Both the position numbers and the translations under genes were made by a program. Positions 9,702 through 20,549 of a DNA stretch of 64,000 bases are shown here, piece after piece. The DNA is from Zymoseptoria tritici IPO323. Lineage: Eukaryota > Ascomycota > Dothideomycetes > Mycosphaerellales > Mycosphaerellaceae. The stretch is from positions 558,001 to 622,000 of the forward strand of contig NC_018207.1 of assembly GCF_000219625.1 (NCBI RefSeq), read 5' to 3'. Under the pieces are notes generated by a model. The model did no database searches and was not told the origin of the DNA. It saw only the letters and a list, made by a program, of their open reading frames with translations. Position 1 is the stretch's first letter, and every line of letters starts with the position of its first letter.

Positions 9702-11278
9702 TCAGCTGCCTCCTGGCCCGTCCAGCTCCCGGCGCACCGGGTGCTTCTTGTCGAGCCATGCCTGGACTTGCCCGAGATCGTCAATGTCGACAGTGTGTGC
9801 GTAAATTCCCGACCGAGGAAACACCATGAGAGAACGCTTGGGTCAATTGCGGTCAACGGACATGCATGTGGGTGCTCTTGGTACCATCTTTTATGTATGC
9901 CGTTCTTGATCTCAACGTTGTGCTGCGGTGTCTCGAACTGCTTGCCTTGGGCCTTGAGCTCTTCATGAGGTGAACGACCCGCAACGGAGCATGTCGCTCA
10001 ACGGAATGCCGGTATTCCAAGCGTATAGCTTCACTTCCACTGGCATAGTAGACCTCTATTCCGCAATAAACGAGCACTCAGCTGCTTCATCGAGAAGATC
10101 AAAATATCCGGACGTATAGCGCCGATTTTGTTAGCGAGACTGATCTCCACGGCAATGAGAGCACTGGAGAGTGGTGTTGTGTATCTGAGCCCAGTCGATA
10201 TGGTGGCACACGAGATTCACATCCAGATGGCGTACGAAGTCGATGGGATATGCAGCTACCGCTCAAATTGCCGTCTCACCTCCGTCTTCGAGCTCAACAT
10301 CCATGTGGTACTCGTGTTCATCCTTTGATACGTTTCGTCGGAACCGAGGCTGGCGCTTTTCTCGATGCCAATGTCAAAATTCTGGTACTAGTCTGCACGG
10401 AGGTATGCATCGCCTTCTTCATATCTGCCCTCTCACCGCCCGCCATCTCGCCATCTTCCATCTTGCCCTCTTTCATCTCGCCAACCCCTTTCTCGACATA
10501 TCTCTCCTCAGCCTCCTGGACGATTTGCGCCGGGAGTTGAGCCTGGTGAAAGCGGACTTTGGATGCATGTAAGACGGTGTCCTCGTACGCTTGGGCGGTC
10601 TGATCGTTCCCATAAGTCGTGCTAGGTGGCTCGACGCCGATGTCTAGGTTTTGATAGTAGTCAGAGCGGAGGAAGGTGCGAGATCTGCATACTCGTCGTC
10701 TGATTCTTCGTCGTCGTCGGAACCAACATCATCATCTTCAGAGTCAGAAGATCCAAAAGCTTTCCAGAGACACCAGGGTATAGGTCGTTGCAGTACACTC
10801 CCGTCTTCGTACTCTGTCCTGGAAAAGTTCAAAATCAAAGCATCATCATGGGGTTATTCCACCCTGTCTCATCTCGCCTTCTTTCCACTCTTGGTGGCTC
10901 GCATGCGTCGTAAGTGCAAGTACAAATGAAAACATCATCCCTCTGCGCTGTGACAATATGCGCCTTTGCATGCTGCTTCTCGGCAGGATTGATGGTGCGT
11001 GCATCGTCGGTGGCGATCAGGTTGTCCACAATGTCCTGGTCCGTGATGCGACCTTTCAGTGTGAATGTGTGAGTTATAGCCTTCCTGAACTTGGGCTCGT
11101 GGGTCGTAGTGCTGGTGGTGCTGGTGGTGCCGTCGTAGACATTCGCGAGTGGAATGGTAGCAATCTGTTGCTGGCCGTCGTCGAGACATGCGAGACTCAA
11201 TGCTGGGATGGTGACCTTGGGAGTGTTGCACGAGGCTTGCTGAAAGATCAGTGCCCGGCGCGCGAGCTCTGCTTCCAT
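9702..11278 (-). CDS. hypothetical multi-exon protein (exon borders approximate)
   Basis: Coding-like stretches in several minus-strand frames suggest one spliced gene, though I could not join them all. The start is at 11278 (MEAELARRALIFQQ...). The first exon is about 130 codons, then an acidic segment near 10840-10660 (SSDSEDDDVGSDDDEESDDEY). A helical exon near 10645-10390 (VEPPSTTYGNDQTAQAYEDT..., EEGKMEDGE-like) follows, and the end lies near 9702 (HTVDIDDLGQVQAWLDKKHP). The pyrimidine-rich stretch at 11280-11415 looks like its promoter and leader. No known domain is recognised. The acidic tract suggests a nuclear protein. Parts may be eroded or belong to two genes. Confidence 0.35.
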
Positions 11279-11417
11279 GGTGAAAGTGGTGTCTTGTCAG
11301 TTGAGAATGTCGGTTGTTGTGGTATTGACGTTGCGAGTATGTTGAAGGAACGAATGAAAGAAGAAGAATAAGAAGGTTGTATGAAGTGGTAGAAGCAAAC
11401 GGAACTGCATTGTGGAT

Positions 11418-11934
11418 CTATATCATGATGACCTTCGGCTTCTGCTGCTGTTCATCTGCGACCTCTCGAACTTTGTCTTCATACCACTTGATGTTATGAT
11501 GCTCGCTGGTAGACATGTTGTGTTGTACTGGGTATTGTTGTTGCGTTGTTGCATGGCATCGTCTGCACGGAGCGACGTCCTGAACCCGGGACTGACGATT
11601 CTGTCGTCCACTTGCAAGCTCCGACCCAACGGAGTCATATTCTGAGTCGGACAGGTCAGGCTCTCCACTCTCGCTGGTGTCATCGTCGGTGTCGAGGACA
11701 GGAATTTTGTTGGCGGTCGAAGGCTCAAAGTCAGAGTCCGATTCTTCTCTGATGATACGCTTGGACTTCTTCGGCGGCGGAGCGCTGAGTGTCTTTGTGG
11801 CCCTGGATCTGCTGCTGGTCAACGGGATGGCGGGTGATTTGCTCTCGCCATTCCGTTGGCCTGCCTGCCTTCTGGTTAGTGGGCGGGAAGAGATCAGCAG
11901 ACGAGGACACGGTCCGTTTCGACTTTCGCGCCAT
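11418..11934 (-). CDS. hypothetical basic/acidic low-complexity protein
   Basis: The frame 11822-11418 encodes a basic patch (PPPKKSKRIIREE) followed by acidic repeats (DTDDDTSESGEPDLSDSEYDS) and a C-terminal CRRC motif. An ATG at 11934 (MARKSKRT) can be joined in frame by a roughly 48-bp intron (GTGTCC...GGCAG). The donor is weak, so the N terminus is tentative. Composition suggests a nuclear protein with disordered regions. No domain is recognised. Confidence 0.4.
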
Positions 11935-12186
11935 AGTTGAAGACCTGCAATGGCGGTGCGAGCATTTGACGACTGCAGAAAGAACTTACAGAACCAAGGC
12001 CATCATCTCCGTGGATGCCATCGGTGATGAAGCCAGCAGCAAGCCAAATCGGCAGGACTCATGTCGCGGTACTATCACGCCGGATCCCGTACTTTGTGAG
12101 ATTCTGGGCCAATGTGTACGCCGTCCTCCTGCGAGTGGACTCCATCGTTGCCACTTCTCAGCTCAGTCTCAGCCGAAGGTGATCAT
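11935..12186. other. intergenic, no supported gene
   Basis: Upstream region of the minus-strand gene ending at 11934. Nothing recognisable before the minisatellite. Confidence 0.35.
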
Positions 12187-12530
12187 CTGTAGGTCTTATC
12201 GGCATGTCCCGGCCAAGTACGTGTACCAGACATGACGAGTGAGCTGTACGCCTAAGCAGCATGTCCTATCAATGTATCTGTACGTCCAAATGGCAGTGGC
12301 TGCCACCTCGGTAAGTGACTTGCCTGTACGCCTTGCTAGGCCGTCCTGTACTTTGTCTGCACGGCCACATAGGCTGCCCTGTCAGACTATCTGTACGATC
12401 AAGAAGCTGTCCATCCAAGTGACCTGGACGCTTGAGTAGAGTGTCCTGCTAATTCATCTGCACGCGGAATGGAGTGTGTCGGCAGGTCACCTGTACCCGG
12501 ATCGCATGACCCGGACTCCGGGATGTCAAG
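12187..12530. repeat. diverged tandem minisatellite, 33/34-bp period
   Basis: Units begin CTG[TCG]ACG and usually carry a G[TC]CC core about 20 bases in. Starts are at 12187, 12244, 12278, 12324, 12357, 12391, 12424, 12458 and 12491. Spacing from 12324 onward is 33, 34, 33, 34, 33, 33; the 12278 unit is 46 bp and the first interval is 57. The alternating 33/34 step is not a multiple of three, so this is not a coding repeat. Individual units differ at many positions, so it is old. Function unknown. Confidence 0.65.
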
Positions 12531-14023
12531 GTCATTATCAAGACGGACCTCCCCAGGGCGTTGTATATTGCTTTCGAGGCTGGCACGGAGGTGTAAGACT
12601 GCGACGTAGCATCAGTACTTTGAATGTTCTGTCACCAAGATGCGGCGTTCCTTCGCTCTGGCATGGCATGGGCATCGGAGCGAAGGCCGAAGTTCCCCGA
12701 TCACGGACAGCGGTGTGACAAGAACTCAAGGCGTAGAGGAACTGGCATGAGCGTCTACGTCTCGCATGCCTTTCGTCGCCGCGTAGCATGCTGTCAGGTC
12801 GACATTGACCACAGCCACGCAGTTTCTCGTACATTCGTGTGACGGTTTAATCGCGTTCGATCGCGCAAAGTGTCCGTACTCAGATCCTGTGGGATGAAGC
12901 ATGACAAACCTTGCCATATGGGCTGATGTGGCCGCTCCGTGGTGAAAAACGAGCCGTGAAGTCAACTCAGGCTATCGGCTAGCGCATCACATCACTCGAT
13001 TCTAGCGTGGCGGATGCATTGATGGTTGTATCGGACCACGTGTTGTCGCTCGAGCGCCCAAGAGGTGAGAATAGCAACACGTCGTATTCCATTATTCGCC
13101 AACACGGACGTCTCGCTTGTCCCACGGATGGAAGAGGCCACACTGCTCGTGTCGACTTGATCCTTCTTGGCCGGATCCTTGAATGGCATCATCGACGTAG
13201 TCTTGAAGTAGACTTCCGAACTTCCGATGCGATCGAATGCTCAGCCAGCCTCTCGGAAGTATGAATACGCCCAGAACTTCTGGAAGACCGCCCAGCAGCG
13301 TCGTAGGCTACGCCGAGCGACGCTACGGCGAATGCTCCGTCGTATGGAACAGACCACGCTCCCAAGACTGATGGTGAGACTTGCAAGAAGCGGTGACAAC
13401 ACTGCCCAGACCCGCCGAGAGGTCTGCAGGCGCAGGAACTCTCAGCTCGCCGTCTCGCTGCATTGCGAGAGACCTGCATAGCTCCAAAATCCCCCATTCG
13501 CTGCCGGAGGTCCTGTCGTAGGGTGAGGTGGTATGCATAAGCGGCGTGGCTGCATTCGATAGTCGTAAAGCAAGAGCTTGATGGTGAAGGTGGTGTGCTC
13601 GATCAGGACGATTGGTGAGAGCTGCAGAGCAGGGCAGGGTTCTCCGCAATGGGATCTTCGGCTACAAAGCCGAGCCGCGCATGGCTTGGCGTTAGACCGC
13701 AGGCCATGAGTACGGTCGATGGCTTTTACACAACACAATGGACATTTTGTGAGAGCAGTGGCCGATGTTGGACGTACAAGACTTAGAGCATTTGCTGAAT
13801 AGTCATCCACGCATACAATCGATCGATACAGGTTAAGTCTGACCAAAAAGGTCCGTACTATGAAGGGGCAGTTTGTGAACGGAGAAATCGACAAGAAGTA
13901 CAGAGCACAGTATCGTTGCTAAGGAATGAATTATGTATCTGAATATTCGTTAAGGACAGGTCGTGATCGAGTAACGTCGTAATGCGAAGCCAAAATATCT
14001 CTGCAGGCGATCAATCTGATGAT
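12531..14023. other. gene-poor stretch, no supported gene
   Basis: Overlapping frames of 60-150 codons on both strands lack domains, signal peptides or splice structure. It lies downstream of the precursor-like gene. Nothing further can be supported. Confidence 0.4.
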
Positions 14024-14585
14024 CTACTGGGCCTCCTCCACAGCAGCCTCCTCGCGACGGTAGTGTCCGTACGACTTGTACTCGTGGGGCAGAGCAGCCT
14101 TTTTATAGTCTCCGTAGTTGGAGTACTGTTCTAGGATTAGCAATACATTCGTCTTCTTCAGCGGCAGAGCAACTTACTTTGCCGTAGTTCTCAGGTTGCT
14201 TGGTCTCTTTGTACGACCCGTAAGTGCTGTAAGTCTGAGCCTTGGGAGTGTTGGCCGCCTCAGCTTCGGGCTGGGCTACGGGCGCCGCCTCGGCCTCGGC
14301 CTCGCGGCGGTAGTGCCCGTAGGAGGTGTACTCATGAGGAAGCTTCTGTAAACAAGTCAGCAAGACCCTCGTGTTGGACCGTTGGCCTATACTAACGGCA
14401 TCTTTATAGTCTCCGTACGAGGCATACTGCTGGAGCGTTAGCAAGAGTCGTCGGCGTAGACCAGGCTCTCAAGTTACCTTCGCGGCGGCAGCCTTGTCGG
14501 GGCAAGCAGTCCTCTTCTCAGTGGGTGCAGCGAGGACGCTGGTGGCGGACAGAGCAACAGCGAGGATGGCGAAGACGTTCTTCAT
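14024..14585 (-). CDS. secreted Tyr-rich repeat precursor, candidate RiPP precursor peptide
   Basis: Four exons, 14585-14478, 14429-14397, 14345-14178 and 14125-14024 (108+33+168+102 nt), giving 136 aa; all introns are phase 0. Residues 1-19 are a signal peptide ending VLA, followed by the dibasic EKR at 23-25. Five octads fit Y-x-[STN]-Y-G-[DHS]-Y-[KR] at residues 38-45, 53-60, 86-93, 104-111 and 119-126. Dibasic Kex2-type sites follow two of them as RR (60-61, 126-127) and one as KK (111-112). After RR60-61 comes EAEAEA, like the Ste13-trimmed spacer of yeast alpha-factor. A longer unit, YGDYK..LPHEY.SYGHYRRE, occurs twice. Exon borders fall between modules. Divergent from a UstYa-family gene, it fits a dikaritin-type RiPP precursor. 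A cell-wall or other processed secreted protein is the alternative. Confidence 0.85.
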
Positions 14586-15400
14586 GGTTGCGGTTGAAAG
14601 GTCGTTGAAAGTTGCAAAGAGTCGAGAATGGTTGCTTTGGATGGAGTTCAAGCGAAAGTCAATGGTGAATGATCAAAAGCTGTCCCACCGGACGTCGCAC
14701 ACTCTTTATGCAAACAGCTCCAACAGCAAACACGAAAGCACAGCCCTTGGCCCACCTCGAGCTCTCCGCTCTGCAAAGGATCTCCACGTCAGCGATCGTA
14801 TTCTCACAGACTATTGCCAAAGCTTCAAGACTCACGGCACATCCTCCCAAGAATCAGCTCATGCAAAGCCAGCCACCACGGCGCAGTGGCATGTTCACAA
14901 GGATCAGCTCCGCGCAAAGCAGCCACCAAGGCTTCGGTGGTGGCAATGCGGCCCAGCGCTCAGCCGATGGGATGAATTTCTCCGTGCTATAATGGGACGC
15001 AGCATAGCCGTATCTGCAGGTTAGTACGAGATACATCGACCACTTTGCAAGCCTTGGCTGAATTGGCCCAGCTGAGGTCGTGCCAATTCTTTGACGTACA
15101 AGATCGACGGCGGAGGATTTGTGGAGTTTCGCTCAGCTGATGATCGCGCTTGTGGACGCTAGTGGCTGCATTAGCGTCGCTTTGTATCGTGTTAGGGTCC
15201 ACTCCTTCAGCTACGCCTCGCGAGGTCCATATTTGGAAGGTTTTCGTGTTCTTGGAGGTTTCTTGGATGTAGTCATCTAGCTAGACGTCAGTTACCGAAG
15301 AGCTTCGAGCTCCACGGTCGAGCATTTTGCTTCCCTCATTACTCGTTTTCTCCTCGAATCATACCACCTTGAACATTTCCTTTCCAAGCAAGTCGACACA
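14586..15400. promoter_or_regulatory. divergent intergenic region between precursor and UstYa-like gene
   Basis: 815 bp shared upstream region, the natural place for co-regulation of the two genes. It contains an imperfect direct repeat at 14853-14882 and 14903-14932: both copies start ATCAGCTC and share GCAAAGC and AGCCACCA. A CT-rich leader precedes the UstYa-like ATG. No supported gene inside. Confidence 0.5.
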
Positions 15401-16419
15401 ATGGCTGCTGTTCCATTGCTGAAAGAAGAGCCGATGGGTTCAGAGGATGGCTACGACAGAACAGAAGATCTCTCTTCCGACCGAAGGAAACAATTACCAC
15501 TTCTACGAACAGCCAACATCGGATGGGCGGTTCTGTGCGCTGGTCTGCTCGGTCTGACCATTGGAATTACAGCAGGTGTCGCCATTCTGGTCGTGCAAGG
15601 CTGGAGTTCGAAATCAGAAACATGTATATCAAAAACAGCGGGACCGTCACCAGTAACGAGAGATGTGGATATCACCTACCATACAGAGCAGTTCAACGGA
15701 TCGTTGATGATGGAGAACATCTACCGATTGCCTGGAAGTCCAGAGGTCGATGCTGCGTGGGAGGCGTTGGGCGTGAATTGTGGGTTGCCGCAGATACAGT
15801 CCGACAGAACTTCCGTTGACGATAGCGTTCAGATCGCCCACTCCAAGTCCCGTACGAAGTCGGCCTAGAAATCGGCCTTTCTCCAGATCAGGTGAAATTG
15901 CAGAAGCAGCACGGCGGTGGCTTCCCAGCAAACGTAGAAGGGTTGCATCATCTACACTGCGCAGTAAGTCGTTCGACCCCCCTCTTCCAAAGACACTCAC
16001 CAACCCCATGTCCAGAACTTGGTCCGACAAGCCCTCTACTACAACATCGACTACTACCGCGACCTCGGAACCGGAGCCTTCCAAAACGAGCCCCACATCG
16101 TGCAAAAGCACGTCTGTGAGTCACAAACCTGCACCTCGAACTAACGCCCATATACTGACTCCCAACAGCACACTGCCTAGACGTTATCCGGCAACAGCTC
16201 ATGTGCACAGTCGACATCGGAGTCCTCGGCCAAGTCTGGTTCCAGCCCGGCGACTCCGACGTCCCAGAGCCTTTCGTCGACTTCAACACAAAACATGTGT
16301 GTCGGAACTTCGATGCGATTCGACAATGGGCGGAAGAGCGACAGATGCCTGAGGAGGTGCCGGATGATTTGATACAGCCACCAGAGCCGGGCGACTATAT
16401 CTATGATCATGTACCATAG
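15401..16419 (+). CDS. UstYa-family (DUF3328) oxidase-like membrane protein
   Basis: Exons 15401-15772, 15826-15963, 16016-16115 and 16169-16419 total 861 nt, giving 286 aa. One transmembrane helix lies at about residues 40-67 after a short polar N terminus. The DUF3328 signature follows: YRLPGSPEVDAAWEALG, GGGFPANVEGLHHLHC (HHLHC at 165-169), NLVRQALYYNIDYY, then HVSHCLDVIRQQLMC (HVSHC at 202-206). It ends PEPFVDFNTKHVCRNFDAIR. Both HxxHC motifs are intact. UstYa and UstYb cyclise ustiloxin, and relatives act on asperipin, phomopsin and cyclochlorotine, probably as metal-dependent oxidases on Tyr-containing substrates. The first intron has a GTGAAT donor and is the least certain. Next to a Tyr-rich Kex2-type precursor, its job is probably to crosslink that peptide (inference). 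Confidence 0.9.
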
Positions 16420-17102
16420 TTGGTGTTTGTCGTCTCTTGTGTTTTGTGGAGCCTTTGTAGCGTTTGAAGCATTTGCACATATTTCTGAAGGGCCTTGCGT
16501 CATGAAGACAATGCTGGCTGTCTCGTTGCATCACCGTCGAACGGCCGCGACTCGTTGTGCAGTCCTGCTCTGACTCGTTGTGGGCGATTGCTGATAGACA
16601 GCCGCATCGGTCGAACTCGTCATAGAGCGTCCAGAGGCGACATTTGGTTGGACCTGCCCGAAGCTGATTTGAGCTCCACTTAGCAGGCACGATTTCGTTT
16701 GCTGATGCTCGTACAGAGGCAGTAGGTTCGACACTACGCCCAAATGTTCAAGGGAGCTCAACGGTACATCAAGGATACATTAGTGGGACAAATCACTTAC
16801 CGGCGTTTGGTAGAAGTGGGATGATCTATCAAGTCAATGGATCTTCGGTTACATCACGCTGCTCATTAGAGGAAGTCTCAAAGTGTGTGATTACATACGT
16901 GCGTTGGCCAAATTAGCGCTCGAGCCGTCTTCAGCGCCGTACACTGATTCCCGTTGTCGAAAATTGATCTTCACACGTTGAGCGAGTAGTCCTGCAAAGA
17001 CCCAATGTATCAGCGGTTCTTTTCTGCCGCATGGTGACGGCTTCAATCACAGCCACACCGGGCCAATTTTTACGCTCAGCATGGAAGCAGTCGTCCTAAT
17101 AC
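16420..17102. other. intergenic, no supported gene
   Basis: Region between the convergent UstYa-like and KH-domain genes. Short frames only; no second DUF3328 gene, methyltransferase or tyrosinase is visible here. Confidence 0.4.
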
Positions 17103-19171
17103 TCAAACACCAGGCGGTGGTGGCACCTAGGCAGGGTCAGCAAGGTCTCGCTCGTTCTGCTTCTTTAAGGCGCTCCACTTACACTGTTGTACGCTCCACC
17201 TCCTGTGCCCGGCGGCGGAGGCGGAGGAGCACTCTGGTCCTCGGGCGGAGGAGGCGGTGGAGCAGAGCCGTTAGCCACTGCTGGAGACTGCGTGGTGCCA
17301 GCAGCTTGTGCTGCCAGGTAAGCTGTCATGTACGCCGCATACCCTCCGTACTGAGCCATCGGATCCTGAGACGGGTTGGCGGCATAGTACGTGATCCAGG
17401 CTTGAATCACAGCCGGATCGTTCGGATCGGTGGCGGCTCCAGCGGCGCCGGTAGCTGCTGCTTGAGGTGCAACAGGGGACTGAGCGCCTCCGTAGCCTCC
17501 TTGAGCGCCATAGCCTTGTCCGCCATAGCCTTGTCCTCCATAGCTGCTTCCTCCTCCGTAACTGCTGCCGCCACCGTTGTTGTTGTAGCCGTTGCCGCCG
17601 CCGTAGGATCCAGAATGCTGACGATCCCCGCCGTCACGGTTGTGGTAACCTCCTCGATCACCACCGTAGCCTCCACCGTACCCGCCACGATCGCCGCCGC
17701 CACGGTGTTGGGGTCCGCGCTCCTTGAATTCGAGGTAGGACTCCCGGACTGATTCGAGAAGGGAGAGACACATCTCTTTGGCTTGATCGACCATGCTTTG
17801 CTCCGGTCCGCTGATAACATGTTAGCAGAAGTCCTACCATCAGATCTCACCACAACATACGCGACATGAAGGTACATCTGCTCATCACTCTCAACCCCAG
17901 TATCGTGCTCCATGAAACCACTGCCGCGGCCCTTGATCTGCACACGACAGCGTGTCTCGGTCTGAATATGCTTGACATAGCTGCCACCCGCACCGACGAC
18001 TTTCGCGCGGAGGTTGAAACCAGGAATCGGCTCGAGGTCGATCGGGATGCGCTCATCTGGCCACTTGCGACGACCGAGGGCGTCCCTCTCTGGCTGCTCA
18101 CGCGGTTGATCCTCACGACGACGGAATCGACGCTCGTCGATCAATTGGGGGAGCTCCTGCTGCATGAGCTCATCGATCTTCTTAACGGCTTTCTCGAGGC
18201 CATCTTTCGTGGTGCTGGTAACGTGGAGGTAGAGCGGTGGGTTCTGCGAGATGATCAGTGTGATTCTGAGATGTTGGAGCCTGAGATATGAGCTCACCGC
18301 GGCCGTGGCCATGCTCTTGTCGGGGAAGTAGCTTCCGCGGGTGGTGACATCTTTATAACACAGTGAGCGATTCGGACCTAGTTAAATCATAGAAATTTCG
18401 TAGCGATGTAGCGTACCGGCGCCCGTTTCATCCTTGATCTGTATGTCACATTTGCGGTCAGCTTATGAAAATCGGGTTTACCGGCGGCAGCTAGAGGCGC
18501 GCAATAAGTGTAAGTCATGGTGCTGTAGCCTTCAGTGTGCTCTCAAAAAGTGTGTTTCTTTGATAACAAACCCAAGTCTGTTTTCTCAGGACAGGAAGGT
18601 AGGGAAAGTGATGGGTGTGATGACGAGTGGTGTATGTAGAGACAGTGCGATTTGTCTGGCTGTATCAGTGGGCAACGGTGCAAAAAGTGAATATTTACCA
18701 TCTTCTGAGTCGAGCCTTTGGTCAAGGTGTAGCGGTTGCGCAAATCGTTGACCTCGATGTCCTTGATAAAGTCACCGTCTTGCTGGTAGATTTCGGCGTT
18801 GAGAGCAGCGACAGGCTCCGAGGGCGACTTGGGCGCACCAGCGCTGGTCTGTGTTGTCGAGAAGTCAGCTTTCTCCAATTGTCTTCATATATCCTCATCT
18901 TCTCAACACCCACAGCACGAATCGGCGGCACATCCACGTGCTGCACTCCCTTGCGGTCTGCCAGCTGCGCATTGATCCTCGAGGCCGCAGCCATCGCCGC
19001 CGCTACCGGATCATGTTTCTTGTCATCCTCGGTCTTTTCAATGCTCTTTGACACGGCGGGGCTCTTCGGAGGGGAGCGAGAGCGGTCGTCACGCTGATCG
19101 AATCGGCTGCGCTTAACAGGTTCTTCGTCAGTCTGATCGAAGCGCGAACGCTTGCGAGGTTCCTCGGACAT
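17103..19171 (-). CDS. KH-domain RNA-binding protein (KHDC4/BLOM7-like)
   Basis: Multi-exon minus-strand gene. Exon 1 (19171-18914) encodes MSEEPRKRSRFDQ with duplicated KRSRFDQ and an SR-like stretch. Later exons give SAGAPKSPSEP...IEVNDLRNRYTLTKGSTQKM, then the short exons IKDETGA and DVTTRGSYYPDKSMATAA. The long KH exon follows (NPPLYLHVTSTTKDGLEKAV ... GFNLRAKVVGAGGSYVKHIQ, with ESDEQMYLHVAG). A GYGGG/SYGGG-rich tail with proline runs ends VPPPPGV. The sequence INDLRNRY...KGSTQ and TTRGSYYPD is typical of the KHDC4/BLOM7 splicing-associated family, so a nuclear role in pre-mRNA splicing is likely. The Gly/Tyr/Gln-rich C terminus is low complexity. The final intron (GTAAGTG...CCTAG) and stop at 17103-17105 were chosen by eye. 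Confidence 0.85.
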
Positions 19172-19441
19172 GGTGGAAATGTTCGAGTCGGTAGGATGGT
19201 GAGAGAGGTATTCGATGTGGAGAGGAACAAAGTCGGGCAAAGTTCGAAGTCGAAGTTCATCAAAGATCCCGTCACGCACAAGCTCGAGGCGCTAGACTTA
19301 GACCACGCAGCGGGCCGGGAATCCGCGATCTCTCTCCGCAAAGCTCGGCAGAATTTAGCTGCTGAAAGTGATTCACGCTGCGACTTCGCTTCAACGATAT
19401 CATCTTCATCGACTGCCATTGTCCCTCTCACATCCGTCGTA

Positions 19442-20549
19442 ATGGCCTCAAAACGAGCTCTCCGGACGCTGCAGTCCCAGTTGTCCTCCTCCCAATCCTT
19501 CATCAAACCTCAACACGCTCAAAGATTCCAATGCCGCGCAGAGTAACCAACCCCCAAAAACCACAATCCACACTCCCATCTAACCCCAAGTCCAGATCCT
19601 CCTCCACCGGCGCAATGGCCTACAAAGCCCTCCACCGCAAAGTCCAACCCCTCCCCGCCTCCGCGACTTCATCCTCCATAACCCCCGCAGCGGCCGTCTC
19701 CTCCATCCTCTACGAAACCCCGATCCCCACGACCGCTCCTCCCAAACGACACGTCCTCAACTGCCTCGTGCAAAACGAACCCGGAGTCCTCTCCCGCGTC
19801 TCCGGAATCCTCGCCGCCCGGGGCTTCAACATCGATTCCCTGGTCGTGTGCTCCACGGAAGTCGCCGACCTCTCCCGCATGACGATCGTGCTGCAAGGCC
19901 AGGACGGCGTGGTGGAGCAAGCGAGACGACAGCTGGAAGACTTGGTGCCCGTGTGGGCGGTACTGGATTATACCGCTGCGCCGCTCGTGCAGCGCGAACT
20001 ACTCCTCGCGAAAATCTCCATCCTCGGACCGGAGTACTTTGAAGAGTTGCTCGCACACCACAGGGAGATGACAGGCGACTCGGAAATGCCGATGATGGCG
20101 ACATCTGGAGGAGACCAGCCGATCGACGGGCAAATGGAAGCCTACGAGGAAGCGAATGCGGATCTCGATTTCCACCCGCGCAGCTTGCCGCTGAGTGAGG
20201 CCCTGCGCATGAAACATCGGCATCTGGAGACGATTACGTACCTCACGCATCAGTTTGGAGGAAAAGTGTTGGACATCTCGACGAATAATTGCATTGTGGA
20301 GTTGTCGGCGAAACCGACGAGGATTGATAGTTTTATGAAGTTGGTGACGCCGTTTGGGATTTTGGAGAGTGCGAGGACGGGTGAGTCTATCTTGGGGACC
20401 TTTGCTGCTGTGGAGATCTTGGACTTGATTGCTGACTTGTCTGGATAGGTTTGATGGCGCTGCCGAGGTCTCCTCTTCATGGTGGGGAGAGCGAGAAGAC
20501 GGTGGAGGTGGAGGAGGTGATGGATGCTGCGTCTTTGCCGCCTAGCTAG
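19442..20549 (+). CDS. ILV6: acetolactate synthase regulatory (small) subunit
   Basis: Exons 19442-19542, 19596-20380 and 20449-20549 total 987 nt, giving 328 aa. The N terminus (MASKRALRTLQSQLSSSQ) is a mitochondrial presequence. An ACT domain follows: RHVLNCLVQNEPGVLSRVSG, ILAARGFNIDSLVV, then LSRMTIVLQGQDGVVEQARRQL. The C-terminal regulatory domain ends ILESARTGLMALPRSP. Ilv6 activates the Ilv2 catalytic subunit and confers feedback inhibition by valine at the first step of branched-chain amino acid synthesis in mitochondria. The first intron (GTAACC...CTAACCCC...CCAG) joins the presequence to the body. Frames also allow an unspliced start at 19531, but that would lose the presequence. Convergent with the OTC gene. 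Confidence 0.93.

Noticed and set aside
12187..12530. CRISPR-like array
   Set aside because: Eukaryotic context, no conserved repeat with unique spacers; the whole 33/34-bp unit is the repeat and there are no cas-like genes.
17081..17752. 223-codon plus-strand frame with Val/Ala/Ser-rich repeats
   Set aside because: It is the exact antisense shadow of the Gly/Tyr-rich tail of the KH-domain gene; its composition is explained by those repeats.
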